A stretch of DNA of 64,000 bases from Acanthosepion lycidas. Its lineage: Eukaryota; Mollusca; Cephalopoda; Sepiida; Sepiidae. The DNA lies in NCBI GenBank assembly GCA_963932145.1, contig OZ010574.1:83361549-83425548 (forward strand). The letters run 5' to 3'. Positions 8,790 through 20,571 of the stretch are shown in pieces; the stretch's first letter is position 1, and each line of letters starts with the position of its first letter. A model generated the notes under the pieces. The model worked only from the letters and a program-made list of their open reading frames with translations. It ran no database searches and was not told the DNA's origin. The translations under genes and the position numbers were made by a program.

Positions 8790-10975
8790 TCAACCTTGGT
8801 TTGAAATAATTCCACAGGTACTACCATTGATGGTATTGACATGTTACTCAGTCTACTAACCCATAAAGTCCTCATGAACATTGAAGAAATTGAACCCAGA
8901 AGCTTCAATGGCAACCCTATAATAACAATCATCTAGCAATGAAGAAGAGGTAACACATTTCTATCAATGTCTCTCTACCCTTGTCAGAGGAGTCCCAAAC
9001 CATAGCATTCTGATTATTGGTGGGGATATGAATGCTCAAGTTGATGTCAATGAGGTCCTCAAGTTTGCATATCATGTGTCCTTCAACAGAAATGGGATCA
9101 TTCTCAAAGACATTATACAGGAAAAAATCTTGTATCCCTAACCAAATTTCAAAAGATGAGCTCTAAACAATGGACATTCAGTCACACTAATGTCACAAAG
9201 ATATAATTGGATCACATCCTGATAAACAAGAATTGGAAGAACCGTGCAATTAATTGCCAAACCTTCAACACATTTGAAAGGGTATCTTCAAACCTTTGGA
9301 TTGTCTCTTCCACCATCTGACTTAGTCTTAGAGCCAATAAGAAAAAGCAGTCTGCCTTCCCAACATATGCCTCTTTTCTTCTAACAGCAAAAAAATCATC
9401 TCAAAGACTGGAATATTATTGCTTTCAGGAATGAGACAGTAAAAGCAGATGCGAGGAAGCATCATACACTACAATAATTTTGAAACTTCTCATGAAAAGG
9501 ATGCAGCAGATATCATACCCTTAAAACCTAAACATCAGCAATGCATTCCTTGTGAATCAAATAGCATTGGGCTAATGTAAAAGAAAAAGTCACTGTAAGA
9601 AAATTCAAATTCATCCCATAAACCTATCCATGGTTTCAATGAAGCACTTGCTTAACTCAAGAATTCTTATGAAGATCAACAAGCTGAATACATTCAGGAA
9701 AAAGTTTAGCTCGTCAACTCTTTTTCTGCCAAAAAAACAATCAAATCTTGCTTGGAAAATTGTCAATGTTATCAGTAGCAGGAAATGAACAAATAAATCC
9801 AAGTTAAAGGGCAGTAGTCAGACTGAATTGACTTAATAAGTGGCAAAACCATTTAAAAAATCTCTTAGAAAATATACAGGACATTTTAGATGATTTGATG
9901 TGAGCATTGAACATGCTCTTGACACTGAACGTGGAAACTTTACAGATGCAGAACTTGAAATGGCTTTAAAAAACACCCAAAGTAAAAAGCAGCAGGACTT
10001 GGTCACATTCCTCGAGAGGTTTGGAATACCCAAAATTTCAACAATATTCTACTCCAACTCTGTAATGCTACATATAATGGAGAAGTCATAGAAATATGGA
10101 CAGGAGATCTAGGATCATCAAAAAATTACAGAGGAATCACACTTAATGCCATTGCAGTAAAATTTGACAACTCAATGCTTCTCAACAGAATGCACCCTGA
10201 AGTAGAGAAGGTGTTCCGAAAAACTCAAAAAGGCTTTCAAAACAAGAAGAAATAGATCTGTCCTTGGATAAATCCTGATTGTTCAGCAGATTATTGAGGG
10301 TGTCAGGGTAAAGAATGGAGAAGATCCTTCTGGCCAATAGTATCCCTGCTGAGACAGTAACTGCTATAATGATGCAAATCTTAAGGTAACTGCTATAATG
10401 ATACCAAATCTTAAGGTCAGATCCCCAGACAGACACACTAGCTACTTTGACATCAAAGCAGGGGTGTTCATCAGGGTGACACCCTTGTGCCTTTTCTCTT
10501 TGTTATCAGCCTTGACAATGTATTGAGAACTGCCCTCAACAAGTGCCATCATCTCGGTTTTACTTTACAAAGATTCTCAAGTCAATATCCTGCAAAAGAT
10601 TTATCTGATATTGACTATGCAGATGATCTAGCTATCACTGCATACATCATTACCAATGCCACAGTTCTCCTACATCATCTAGAAAATGCTGTTAACAATG
10701 TTGGACTCCAGATCTATGCATCTAAAACTGGATTCATTGGCTTCAACCAGGAATACTCAATACTGACTTAGGTGAATCTATAAAATCTATTGACTCTTTT
10801 ACATACATAAGAAGCGAAATAAATTCTACTGAAAAAGGATGTTAAAATTCACATAGCTAAAGCATGGGCCAACTTGAATAAAATGGATGTAATCCGGAAA
10901 TCTGATCTACCAGACAACCTCAAATGGATATTCTTATGTGCCACTGTCAAGGCTGTTTTAATGTATGGATTATTC
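8790..10975 (+). mobile_element. LINE family C (RTE clade), endonuclease + RT, decayed
   Basis: Motifs run in RTE order on the plus strand: endonuclease SFNGNP (near 8905), SNEEEVTHFYQ, LIIGGDMNAQ (9010-9039), FNRNG, then the RT segments NFTDAELEMALK (9928-9969), NYRGITLNAIA (near 10120), FDIKAGV and GDTL (near 10450-10490), LSDIDYADDLAI (about 10602-10637) and SDLP (near 10903). The YADD catalytic box is intact, but there are numerous stops, shifts and deletions, including a 33-bp tandem duplication at 10349-10412 (CTGCTATAATGAT). The 3' end is lost after LMYGL near 10975. The endonuclease nicks DNA and the RT copies the element's RNA; neither can be made from this copy. Confidence 0.85.
10487..10771 (+). 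pseudogene. RTE reverse transcriptase palm fragment
   Basis: Longest open piece of LINE C (94 codons). It contains PFLFVISLDNVLRTALNK, DYADDLAI (two catalytic Asp), LLHHLENAVNNVGLQIYASK and a decayed GFIGFNQ. It is bounded by shifts rather than by a natural start. Confidence 0.8.
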
Positions 10976-11364
10976 TAATATATTTCACAAATAAATCAAG
11001 TTTTTCTAGCAGTTCAAATAGATTTTTGTACCTTATTAAATGCTTTTGCATTCATAATCACTCAGATACTAATATGTTCAAGGAAAATATAGTGCTCAGT
11101 CCATAAGGAGAACAGCTCATTGCAAATTCAAATAATAGCATTTATAACAAATGAATTTAAATAATTTGTGTGGGTATAAAATTTTATTAAAGCTTTAAAA
11201 TGGTTATTACAAAACTATTGTAATGGTGATCTTACTGTTAATAAGAAAAGTGTAAGTGAAAAATCAACAAATGGAGATAAGATGTGATTGCGATAAGTAA
11301 AAAAGATTTTGATTTACTGTGATTTACAAAGTTTCATTGTTTTTTTATATTGGGGTATTGCATA
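10976..11364. other. AT-rich, no recognised feature
   Basis: Contains one short match, CAGTCCATAAGGAGAACAGC near 11097, also present as CAGTCCATAAGGAAAACAG near 7540. This suggests two unclassified repeat fragments. Confidence 0.35.
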
Positions 11365-11890
11365 TGTTATAGACAAGCGTATGGTTCCAAGAAAGAAATA
11401 CGACAACAGTAGAAATAGTTTTACGTGGTTTATTTCAACAGGAACATGAGGGTTTGGGACAGCTACCTTGTGGTATAGTTCGTAACCCGGCTTCGGATCT
11501 AGGTCGATCTCTCATAGTAGTTCACACATGTTGGCGCTCCCCTGCTGATAGCTGCTGATCGCTCAGCCTGACCGTGATAGGTCTGTTCCCTGGCCACTTG
11601 TGACTGCCTGATGAACTTCCGTGTGACCCCTTTTATAGCGTTTTTTTATGGCTTAATAGGCTCAAAAAACGAAGTGAGTATAATTAGGAGGGAAGTATTT
11701 TTATCGGACGAAAGATAGAACACTTTAAATATTATTTTATTTTTCAACCAAAACACATGTGTCGGGAACATTTGTAAGCGAAGATAATGGTCAATTTTGT
11801 GATGGGGCTTTGTCCCGTTCACATCCGGCTCTCATTCTTGAGTATTTGCCTGTAAATCAGCCGAGATATATCTTATTTTATTTTGTAACA
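11365..11890 (-). mobile_element. Solo LTR, family L1 (526 bp), minus orientation
   Basis: Read on the minus strand the segment begins TGTTACAAAATAAAATAAG and ends GTCTATAACA, so TGTTA/TAACA are the LTR tips. The flanks CATA at 11361-11364 and CATA at 11891-11894 form a 4-bp target duplication. A TATA box (CTATAAAAGG, 11630-11639) and a poly(A) signal (AATAAA, 11429-11434 on the minus strand) are ordered as in U3-R-U5. There are no internal genes: the element has recombined to a single LTR. A homologous copy lies at 19645-20176 in the other orientation. Confidence 0.85.
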
Positions 11891-12072
11891 CATATCAGAC
11901 ATGAATGACTGAGTTTGTTCAGAATATAACACAAAGTAGTAATCAAGATAAACATAAAGAAAAGCAACACATACATATGTAGTTGAGTCAGATAGATGGA
12001 TAGGATAAATACTCAATAATTGCATTATAGTTTTCAAGAGTTATTCTATGCTGCTGCTGGTGTTGTTCACTA
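11891..12072. other. Unique AT-rich spacer
   Basis: Follows the solo LTR target duplication and leads into a long (TA)n array. I recognise nothing in it. Confidence 0.4.
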
Positions 12073-12315
<243 letters not shown>

Positions 12316-12320
<5 letters not shown>

Positions 12321-13886
12321 TCCGTGCCAAATTATTATCGAGATAACTTTTTTTATAATATTTCAAAGACCATCCAATCAATTCACAAAAAATTTTCACA
12401 CAATGTTGGCAACACTGACCTGCACAGTCCCTGAAATTATCATACTGATCTGCACAATGTAAACAAACTGGTGCCATATTTGTTATCAACATGGTGATTT
12501 GACCGTGCCAAATTATTAGAAAGGTTTAGTAAAATTTCCAGAATTGAGAAAACAAAACGTTTATTAATGTTGCACATGAATGTTTATGATCAAAAGAAGC
12601 TAATAAATAAGATAATCAAACAAATAATAACAGATACAAACAAAGGCACAGTTTTAAACAAATTAATAGTGAATGTACTTTCCCTGTTTTGAAATTACTT
12701 GAAGTTGACGATCGATAGAATTTGTTAATTGTAGGATGTCATCTGCTGTAATGCCGCGAGATATGTCAAGAATTGCTTCACACAACTCAGCGTTGCTCCT
12801 GAATTGTCATCCGTTGGCATACAGTCTTCGCTTCATGATGCTCCAAAGGTTTTCGATTGGGTTCAAATCCGGAGAATTTGCTGGCCACTTAAATTTTCGA
12901 GGTCCATCAAAGCCTAACTGTTTCAAATATTCAGTAGTCTTGTGAGCAGCATGGGAGGGAGCATTATCTTGCATAAAAACATTGGCCCTTCTGAAGACAA
13001 CTCTTTGCCTTTTCATCCACGGTTCAAGATGCTCCTTCATAAATGCTATGTATGCGTCAGCAGTCATTTTCACGCTATCTGGTACTCTCCATGGGCCCAC
13101 TAATGTGTTTCCAATAATACCACCCCAGATCAGTATGCCTCCACCGCCTTGTTGGCGTCTCAAACGCTGATGGCGATTCTGTCCGTTCATTATCCAGGCT
13201 TTGCACCATCTATCTGAGCCATCAAGTGTTGCTAGAGTTTCATCTGTGAACAAAACTTTAGAGAAGTCAATCTTCACATTGTCCTCGGCCCATTTCCATC
13301 GATTTTGAATGTGATTTCTCGTCAACATAAGCTTCGATACAGGTTTGACTGTTGTTGCTATTTCCCTCAGATACTGAGTATTTTTAGACACAGTAGGATC
13401 CCCAATACGACTGAAAAGCTCTTGATTAGCAAGTCCAGGGTTCTTCGTGGCCTCTCATTTAAGTTGTGACATGAGACGACGTGAAATAACCCTCGGCTTG
13501 CTTTTATCTGCCCTTTTGCATACTTGTGTAGGGTCAGCGGTGAACGTTTTCACTGTTTGATGACACCTCCCTATCATTTTAGAAATTTCTAGGGTAGATT
13601 TACCTTTTGAGAATTCTGAGGTGATAGTTTTCTTTTCAGCATTACTTAAACTGCTTTTACAGCCCATCTTAATTCTTACACTTTTCTAATAATTTGGCAC
13701 GCTCAAATCACCGCGCTGATAACAAATATGGCGCCAGTTTGTTTACATGGCGCAGATAAGTACAAAAATTTCAGTGATTGCGCAGGTCAGTGTTGCCAAC
13801 ATTGTATGAAAATTCTGTGTGAATTGATTGGACAGTTTTTGAAATATTATAAAAAAGTTATCTCGATAATAATTTGGCACACAATG
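12316..13886 (-). mobile_element. Tc1-type transposon, complete, IR/DR ends (1,571 bp)
   Basis: TA duplications at 12314-12315 and 13887-13888 bound the element. Each end is an inverted repeat of about 200 bp holding two direct repeats: outer GTGCCAAATTATTATCGAG (12324-12342; inverse near 13862-13880) and inner GTGCCAAATTATTAG (12505-12519; inverse near 13686-13700). This is the IR/DR layout known from Sleeping Beauty-like elements, with one transposase binding site per direct repeat. The arms differ at scattered bases. Transposase remnant 12663-13667 lies between them. It is structurally complete and is inactivated only by point changes in the gene. Confidence 0.92.
12663..13667 (-). pseudogene. 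Tc1/mariner transposase, DD37E, two in-frame TGA stops
   Basis: A single frame of 334 codons runs from ATG at 13667 to TAA at 12663-12665, the usual Tc1 size. The N-terminus holds a helix-turn-helix (SNAEKKTITSEFSKGKS, EISKMIGRCHQTVK). The catalytic triad is Asp142 (VLFTDET), Asp234 (FMQDNAPSH) and Glu272 (SPDLNPIEN). D2 and E are separated by 37 residues rather than the 34 of classical Tc1. TGA occurs at codon 71 (13455-13457) and codon 287 (12807-12809); family alignments would normally show Arg at such sites, so CGA to TGA decay is likely. No frameshift is seen. The enzyme would cut and join TA-flanked ends bearing the 12316-13886 repeats. Confidence 0.9.
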
Positions 13887-13888
13887 TA

Positions 13889-15193
13889 TATATATAACCG
13901 AGAGGCAAAAGAGCGACAATTTTTTTCCTCCTATCCTTGCTTTACTCACACTTTGGTGTATATTTTTTGTATATATAGCCATTCCATTCTTCTCCTGTGC
14001 AAACACTAATCATTCTTCATTTTTTTTTTTTCTTAATCTTCTTTTTTCCATTTATGATGCTTCTTCAGGTTAATGATTTATTTTATGCATTTTTATTTAC
14101 ATATATTAAATTGGTTTCTTATTTATAAGAAGACAATTTTTATCTTTTAATCATGCAATATAGTCTGTTCTCCTACCATATTAGTGTTTTTGTCTGTATT
14201 AATAAAAAAAAACATTTTCGCCAATGATTTATCTCTAAAGAAGTGTTGGACAAAAGGTTCCTCACATGCTTTTTTAATAGTATTAAGACGCATTCATTAG
14301 TATAATTTAAAGCTTTTTTAAGATTTTATACTATCTAGTCATTGTTTACATTTTTGTATATTCATTTATATATACTTTTAAAAAGATCTTTTAAAAGCTT
14401 TAATATAATCTTAATTCCTGTTGCTTTTTTCTGTTCTTTTCTACTTAATTTCTACAATGCTCTCATTGGCAATGTAAAATTGTATTTAAATACTGATTTT
14501 TCCAGTTCATTTTTATATCCATTATAGACATGCCGTGTAAAGCTAATGTGTGCACAGTTTAATATATTTATTTACTTAATAATAAGAAAATAAACACAGT
14601 ATGTAGACAATGAAAGAAACAAAATGGAACGTTAGGCAGTGTATAATCACCCTACCATGCAAGTATAAGGTGAATAATGTAACAACAAAATGGTTAATAC
14701 ATTTTGTGAAAAACTTGAATCTCATCCCAAGATGTCTTTTTCATATACTGCAAAGGTCAGGGGTTATCATTAAATAGGGACAAAAGATTAATATTTCTTT
14801 GTGTTCTTCTGAGGTGTGTATGTAATATTTGTTAATTTAATGTTTTGCAGCAATCTTACAATTGCCTAGTTTGTTTCATTATATTTGCTTTAATATTCAG
14901 TGGGATTTACTTTGATGTTCACTTTTTTTCCTATTCAATTTGGTTGAATAATAACAAAAGTCTCCAGTTTGGTCTTTCATTTCAATATACATGTATTTAG
15001 AATTATAGATTTGATTAAAAGAAGCAACCTATTCTTTTTATCTTTTCAAATTTGGATAATTTTGGAATCAGATTTGAAACTGTTATTTTATTTATTATTT
15101 ATGAAAGTGATATTTTATTTCATATCTATATGTGTTAATTTTTTATACTTGTCTTTAAATATGTGGTGAATATGGAGGAACAGACATGTAAGG

Positions 15194-15196
<3 letters not shown>
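13889..15196. other. AT-rich spacer with short frames only
   Basis: T-rich on the plus strand. The segment 14064-14080 (GCTTCTTCAGGTTAA), read on the minus strand, gives ACCTGAAGAAGC, a partial match to the CTGANGA motif described in the findings. No gene recognised. Confidence 0.4.
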
Positions 15197-15245
<49 letters not shown>

Positions 15246-15261
15246 GGGGAATTATGTGGTG

Positions 15262-15308
<47 letters not shown>

Positions 15309-15557
15309 TCGATGTAATGAGAACGAAAGTAATATATAAATTCCAACGTTCACAGCATTAATCCAAAAGAGGGCTCGACACCAATAGTAGAGTGATAATT
15401 ATTCCTTTATTATAATTTTATCATATAGACAAAACTATTTTACTCACTACAAAGATGCAACTTGGTTTCAGTACATTTCAACTGCACATTGATGGGTGAG
15501 AATCGAAACCATTTTCGATTCTCACCTTTCGATAATAAAATTATAATAAAGGAATAA

Positions 15558-15607
<50 letters not shown>
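15197..15607. repeat. (TA)n arrays 15197-15242, 15265-15306, 15563-15607
   Basis: Three TA runs of about 45 bp. The first two are separated by only 22 bp; the third directly follows the foldback at 15400-15557. Confidence 0.9.
15400..15557. repeat. Foldback with nested hairpin
   Basis: Outer arms TTCCTTTATTATAATTTTAT (from about 15402) and its inverse ATAAAATTATAATAAAGGAA (to about 15552) enclose about 110 bp. The enclosed stretch contains a second perfect hairpin, GTGAGAATCGAAA/TTTCGATTCTCAC with a 4-base loop. Short and without coding capacity: a MITE-like element or a retroelement end. Confidence 0.65.
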
Positions 15608-15611
<4 letters not shown>

Positions 15612-16310
15612 TAGTGCTAAAAAGTTCTCAGCTCAAAAGATTTGCTTAAAATTCAGATGCTTAAATATTTGCTCAGATTTTTTGAGTGTGGGAAAATGAA
15701 GTAAAATCAATAAATAAGATAATAATGAATAATAAAAAATAAAAAAGAATTACATTTTCCAATGATTCTAGCAGTAATTAAACCGGTAATATGATTGCCC
15801 CACTTTGCTTCATCAAACGTTTATAGGCAGTGCTGTTGGAGTCTATAAAAAGACAAAAATTCTTCCTGCCTTTTTTCTTTCATTCTTGCAGCACATGGAA
15901 AAAGGATGGCCTCCACTGAGGCACATTTATTTCCCTGGTACACTGATGACAGAACTCTCTTTTTCCACTTTCCAATGTATGGCACTCACACAAGTCCTAA
16001 AAAACCTTCACTTGAGCTTGACCATTATAACCATGCCAACACTCCACCATTGAAATAAGACAAGGTTTTCATTGGTCATTCCAAATCTGCACAAGGCTGA
16101 CTTGAGCCCAACCATTATAAAAATGCTTGTACTTACCCTAAATCTGGGTCAAGAAAGAAAACAGACATACCCAAGAGACATTGAGAACTTTGTTTCACTA
16201 CAATTTATATAAAAAAGAGAAAAAAAAATGGTTTGTGGTAGAAACACAAAATTTGCATAGTCCTTCTTTAATTGTTTACATATGAACATACACCACCTAA
16301 AATTGGCATC

Positions 16311-16312
<2 letters not shown>
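15608..16312. other. Spacer with a 78-bp-spaced repeat
   Basis: CTTGAGCTTGACCATTATAA (about 16012) recurs as CTTGAGCCCAACCATTATAA (about 16102). The 82-codon plus frame at 15805-16053 shows no motif. Possible solo LTR or LINE fragment; undecided. Confidence 0.35.
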
Positions 16313-16385
<73 letters not shown>

Positions 16386-17077
16386 AAGAGGATGAGACAT
16401 AGTGGAAAATTTATTAGTGACTGTTTTCGTCAGAGTGTCTGCTCTCTTTCAATTTCTTAGATTAGAATGAAAGAAAGACAAAACTGTAAGGGAAAATACC
16501 TTGGGATATCTGAGGATAAGTAGTAATCATAAATCATATTATACCTTATCACCTCCAATGTCAGGACTTAAGAGAGTGTCTGTCTATCTGTTTGTTTCTT
16601 TGTTTGTTTTATCTATATCAGAGAAGTTTGGTGTGGTTGGATTTTGAATCAGTCCACTGAGAGTATGTTTATTATACCTGAACACCCTTCCAAGCATGTA
16701 CATATATTAGAGCCTTTTTCATATTATACATATATTTATACATATAAATGCTCATTCATATATATATATATATATATATACACACCCCTGTATTTACAGA
16801 TACAAAAACATACATACACACGTACACATTGTAGAGCCGTTTTTATGTATACTTGTACACATATATGCATACATATAACTATTTCTTATATATATAACTG
16901 TATACACATGTACATGTGCCTTCCTCATATATACCCATGTATTCACACACACACACACACACAGACATATATATTAGACCTATTTTTGTTGTGTGTGCTG
17001 TTTTTCCCTAATATTATGGGTTTCATTGGGATGCCTAGTTTGTTTGCACATACATGTATATACATATACACATACAC

Positions 17078-17139
<62 letters not shown>
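16313..17139. repeat. Cluster of TA/GT/CA microsatellites
   Basis: TA 16313-16374 continued by GT to 16384; TA 16758-16785; CA 16943-16963; mixed TATG/CATA then TA at 17049-17139. The intervening 16386-16757 has no recognised feature. Confidence 0.9.
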
Positions 17140-17142
<3 letters not shown>

Positions 17143-17165
17143 GTGTATTTAGGTAGCATTTTTTC

Positions 17166-17285
17166 ATTCATACATGTTTCATTAAATAATATAGACAAGT
17201 GTCTATTTTATGTAAGATGTTATGAAAAGAATTTACATAAAATAGACAACACTTGTCTATATTATTTAATGAAACATGTATGAAT
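17166..17285. mobile_element. Palindromic MITE-like element between TA arrays
   Basis: Arms of about 50 bp (TTCATACATGTTTCATTAAA at 17166-17185; inverse at 17266-17285) with one 2-base difference, and a loop of about 16 bases. The end TTTAATGAAACATGTATGAA followed by TA repeats also occurs near 18656 and, more diverged, near 37600. Confidence 0.75.
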
Positions 17286-17295
17286 ATATATATAT

Positions 17296-17329
<34 letters not shown>

Positions 17330-17353
17330 GTATATACATACATACATACATAC

Positions 17354-17399
<46 letters not shown>
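17286..17399. repeat. Compound TA/CA/CATA microsatellite
   Basis: TA, CA, TA, CATA and TA runs in succession, starting directly at the palindrome end at 17285. Confidence 0.9.
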
Positions 17400-17401
<2 letters not shown>

Positions 17402-18190
17402 TAGAGACATTAGGCTCTGCCGTTTTTTAAATCAACTGATTCCCAATAGTTTTTTTTTCTCTACTGGCTTGTATACAGCGTTGTGCTATTTTTGTATTTG
17501 CGATGATCAGTGATATAACATATGACTCTGATCTTAGGTTTACTGTTGAAAACTGCAAGATTAGTACATTCTCAATGCATTTCCTTTTCAGTTAATGCTG
17601 TTCTCATCTGATTAGTCAGGTATTTTTTATATTAAAACTGTGGGGATCAGATGTATTATGGTGAACCACAAGTGCACTCGGATTGTGTTATGCAGAATAT
17701 CTCTTTGGTATTCATATAATCTTATTTGAAGGTTTCTGGATGTTTTGCTGATGTGCATCGGTGGGCAATTTCTGTAGTCTGTTTTGTATATTCTTGTAAT
17801 ATAATCTAATTCCTTTTCTAATTTATTCATAGAACAAATCAACAGGGCCTGATGAATGAAAAAATGTCTTTATAAAATTAATTTTATACTGTTGAGGACA
17901 AAAATGAATCTCAGTGATATCTAAAAGAAAATGAAATGGAAAGCCAAATGCAAATTATTCAAAACTTTATGAAACGCCTTCATCTTGCTATTAAACACAG
18001 TTGTTATCAGTGTAATCTACAGTTTGATTGGTCAGCAGAGGCAAACAGTCTTTGCTCCACAAATATGTCAGGCATTGCAGGACCTAAAGGGCTACCCATT
18101 GATATCCCATCAATCTGCCTGTACATCATATTGTAAGAAAACATAATAAGTGAATTGGCCAAAAAATAAGATTTTATTTTAATCCTATTT
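17400..18190 (-). pseudogene. Penelope-like element 2: RT core and GIY-YIG endonuclease, decayed
   Basis: On the minus strand, 18130-18065 reads YRQIDGISMGSPLGPAM followed by IFVEQRLF, the hallmark RT block of Penelope-like elements. A decayed catalytic box follows (HYTDNN in place of YVDD). 17842-17627 then gives IYKTDYRNCPPMHISKTSRN and LQIRLYEYQRDI, a GIY-YIG nuclease (usual form IYK..C..C...YIGKT..N) with YIG changed to HIS. Further down, LILQFSTVNLRSESYVIS matches the domain end. Such proteins pair an RT with a GIY-YIG nuclease rather than an apurinic endonuclease. Stops and at least two shifts make it inactive. Confidence 0.82.
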
Positions 18191-18740
18191 CTTCATTTAT
18201 ACCTTATTTTCAGCTTATTTAGGAAGCAGTTTGATTCAAATGCATGTATCTATTCATAAGTGTACAAAGATACATACATATATCTATATATAAATTACAT
18301 ATAATATTTTGTTCAAGATGACTGACAAGGTGCTGCTATTAAGGTTTTTATTTCTTTTTACTTTTATGAACATAAAGTATATAATAATTGTCTAAACATT
18401 CTGCACATTGGCAACACTCAATTATGGACATGGCCACATGTACTACCATATTTGGAAAATAAAACATTCCTATAAATCTAGATACATAAAAAATTCATAC
18501 ATTCAGGTAAAAATCAAAATCAAAACCATCCTTGATAATGGCTAAAAGAATAGCTGAAAACATTTTACACACTTTATATCCAGAAAAGAAAAGATTTATA
18601 CAAACACAAGAAAAATTAAATAAAAAGCTTAAATCCAGTACCTTGTCAATCATCTTTAATGAAACTTGTATAAAAGAGGTATTATTGCTGCCAAAATGGA
18701 CAATTATATATATATATATATATATAGATAGATAGATATA
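18191..18740. other. Spacer; short Lys-rich frame before a TA/GATA array
   Basis: The plus frame 18532-18735 reads YPEKKRFIQTQEKLNKKLKS and then LSIIFNETCIK. The last part is shared with the palindrome at 17251-17285 and with 37592-37620, so it is part of a dispersed repeat rather than a gene. TA and GATA run at 18705-18740. Confidence 0.4.
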
Positions 18741-19210
18741 TAATTGTGTGTGTGTTTTCTGACTAAAAGAGTGAGAAAGAGAAATAGACTTACATAGATA
18801 AATACATCTAATTCTTTTCATGTACATCAAACAAATGGAATAATGTATTCTTGCTTTATGTCAGTGAAGTAGAAATAGAAGCACAAAGCATAATAAAGAT
18901 ATAAATCCTCTTCTTTGACCTCTGTGAATTCCAGGGGCAGACTCGATTAGCCTTTTGCTCTAATTATCTGATACCTTTGGCCATTGGGATCATGTGGTTA
19001 AATGATGCTGGAAGAGCACTTCTGTTACAATGTCCTTTAAGTTTCTGGAATATGCAAATCATAAATAAGTATTAAGATGAATATTAAACAAAAATGGCAT
19101 TACTGGATGCATTCCTCTATCAGAAGAATATCAATAGATACATCTATATATTTTTTAGTATATGTGTTTGTATCATTGATATAATATGTGTAGGTTTATA
19201 TTCATATTGT
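18741..19210. other. Spacer without recognised feature
   Basis: Moderate complexity, short frames only. Confidence 0.35.
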
Positions 19211-19530
19211 GAATGTGCAGGTGGTATAATGGATAGTGGCTCAGGATAAGAAATCAGAGAGTCATATTTCAAATATCAGTCAAGTTTATTAAATTCACTT
19301 ATACACAAATACTTTTCAGAAAGGTATGAATCTATTACATCTCCACACCCCCACTGCAATAAGTTAAATAGTACGAGTTGTATCAAGAGAATTGTTTACC
19401 TAAGAAAAAATTGTTAATGCAATATTCCTTCCCAAAAAAGAATTATTCTGACAATTCAAAACATTTTTTGTCTTTAAATAACCCATAAAGAGTGTCAAGA
19501 AGAAAGGCATTGTTGAAAGAAAGTTAAGCA
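19211..19530 (+). mobile_element. SINE family S1, tail type T1, near full length
   Basis: tRNA-like head GAATGTGCAGGTGGTATAAT with A-box TGGTATAATGG. A B-box-like site follows, then the central domain (TTCACTTATACACAAATACT, GAAAGGTATGAATC) and tail T1 (TTGTTAATGCAATATTCCTT, GTCTTTAAATAACCCATAAA). Confidence 0.65.
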
Positions 19531-19644
19531 GTTTTGATTACAGATTGTCACAAGTCATGTCGGAGACACAGCAAACATGTGAAAGAAGGTGTTGCAGCCA
19601 GATAAGACCAAAGTGAAATTTTTGTCTTTAATACAAGATTTTAG

Positions 19645-20176
19645 TATTATAAAATAAAATAAGACTTATCTCAGCTGATTTGCAGGCAAATAAACTAACA
19701 TACTTAAGATCGAGAGCCGGATGTGAACAGGACAAGGCCCTGTCACAAAATGACCATTATCGTTGTTTACACATAGGCATGCCGCATGTATTCCAGTTGA
19801 AAAATAAAATAATATTTTAAAGTGTTTCTATTTTTCGACCAATAAAAATGCTTCCCTCCTAATTATACTTGCGTCAATTTTCGAGCATGTTAAGCCATAA
19901 AAAATGCCATAAAAGGGGTCACACGGGGAAGTACTAGCAGTCAACAGGAGGTCAGGGAAGAGATCTGTCATGGTCAGTCTGGGCAGTCAGCAGGAGGAGC
20001 ACCACGCCAACCAGTGAGAACTACTATGAGAGATCAACCCAGATCGGCAGCTGGCTTATGAACTATACTAGAAGGTAGCTGTCCCAAAACCGCACGTTCC
20101 TACTGAAATAAATCACATAAATCTATTTCTGCTGTTGTCGTATTTCTTTCTTGCAACCATACGTTTGTCTATAACA
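19645..20176 (+). mobile_element. Solo LTR, family L1 (532 bp), plus orientation
   Basis: Starts TATTATAAAATAAAATAAG (TG tip mutated to TA) and ends GTCTATAACA. TTAG at 19641-19644 and TTAG at 20177-20180 form the target duplication. The TATA box CATAAAAGG is at 19908-19916; AATAAA at 20107-20112 lies 64 bp before the end. It aligns throughout to 11365-11890 (for example GAGAGCCGGATGTGAAC, CCTCCTAATTATACT, CAACCATACG). Confidence 0.87.
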
Positions 20177-20358
20177 TTAGTTATGGTAGAAAGTAAACAC
20201 TGCACAGCAATCTCAGTACACCATCCTGATTGTGAAATATGATGATAACAGCATCATGCTATGGGGATTCTTAACATGAGAAAATGTGAAAAAAATCGAG
20301 AGAATACATATGCAAGGCAATGTATATCTACATCTGTATATGTTTATATATGATGTTG

Positions 20359-20571
20359 GGCACATGGCCGAGTGGTTAGAATGTTCACTTCTGACCATGA
20401 GCCCTGGGTTCGAATCTCGCAATCTTCAATTTGTTAGGAAGGAGACTTCCAAATATTATCTGTCTGGATGGGTCGATCCCAGTGTGTGGCACCTTTGGAA
20501 AGTGCCAGAAAACCATGCCTAACTGTTGTGAGTGAAATTGGGTAGACAGAACACAAAAGACAAAAAAAAAA
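20359..20571 (+). mobile_element. SINE family S2 with intact A and B boxes
   Basis: A box TGGCCGAGTGGTTA at 20365-20378 and B box GGTTCGAATC at 20407-20416 give an internal RNA polymerase III promoter of tRNA type. A tRNA-unrelated body follows (GTCTGGATGGGTCGATCCC, CCTTTGGAAAGTGCC) with an A-rich tail near 20551-20571. Confidence 0.75.
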
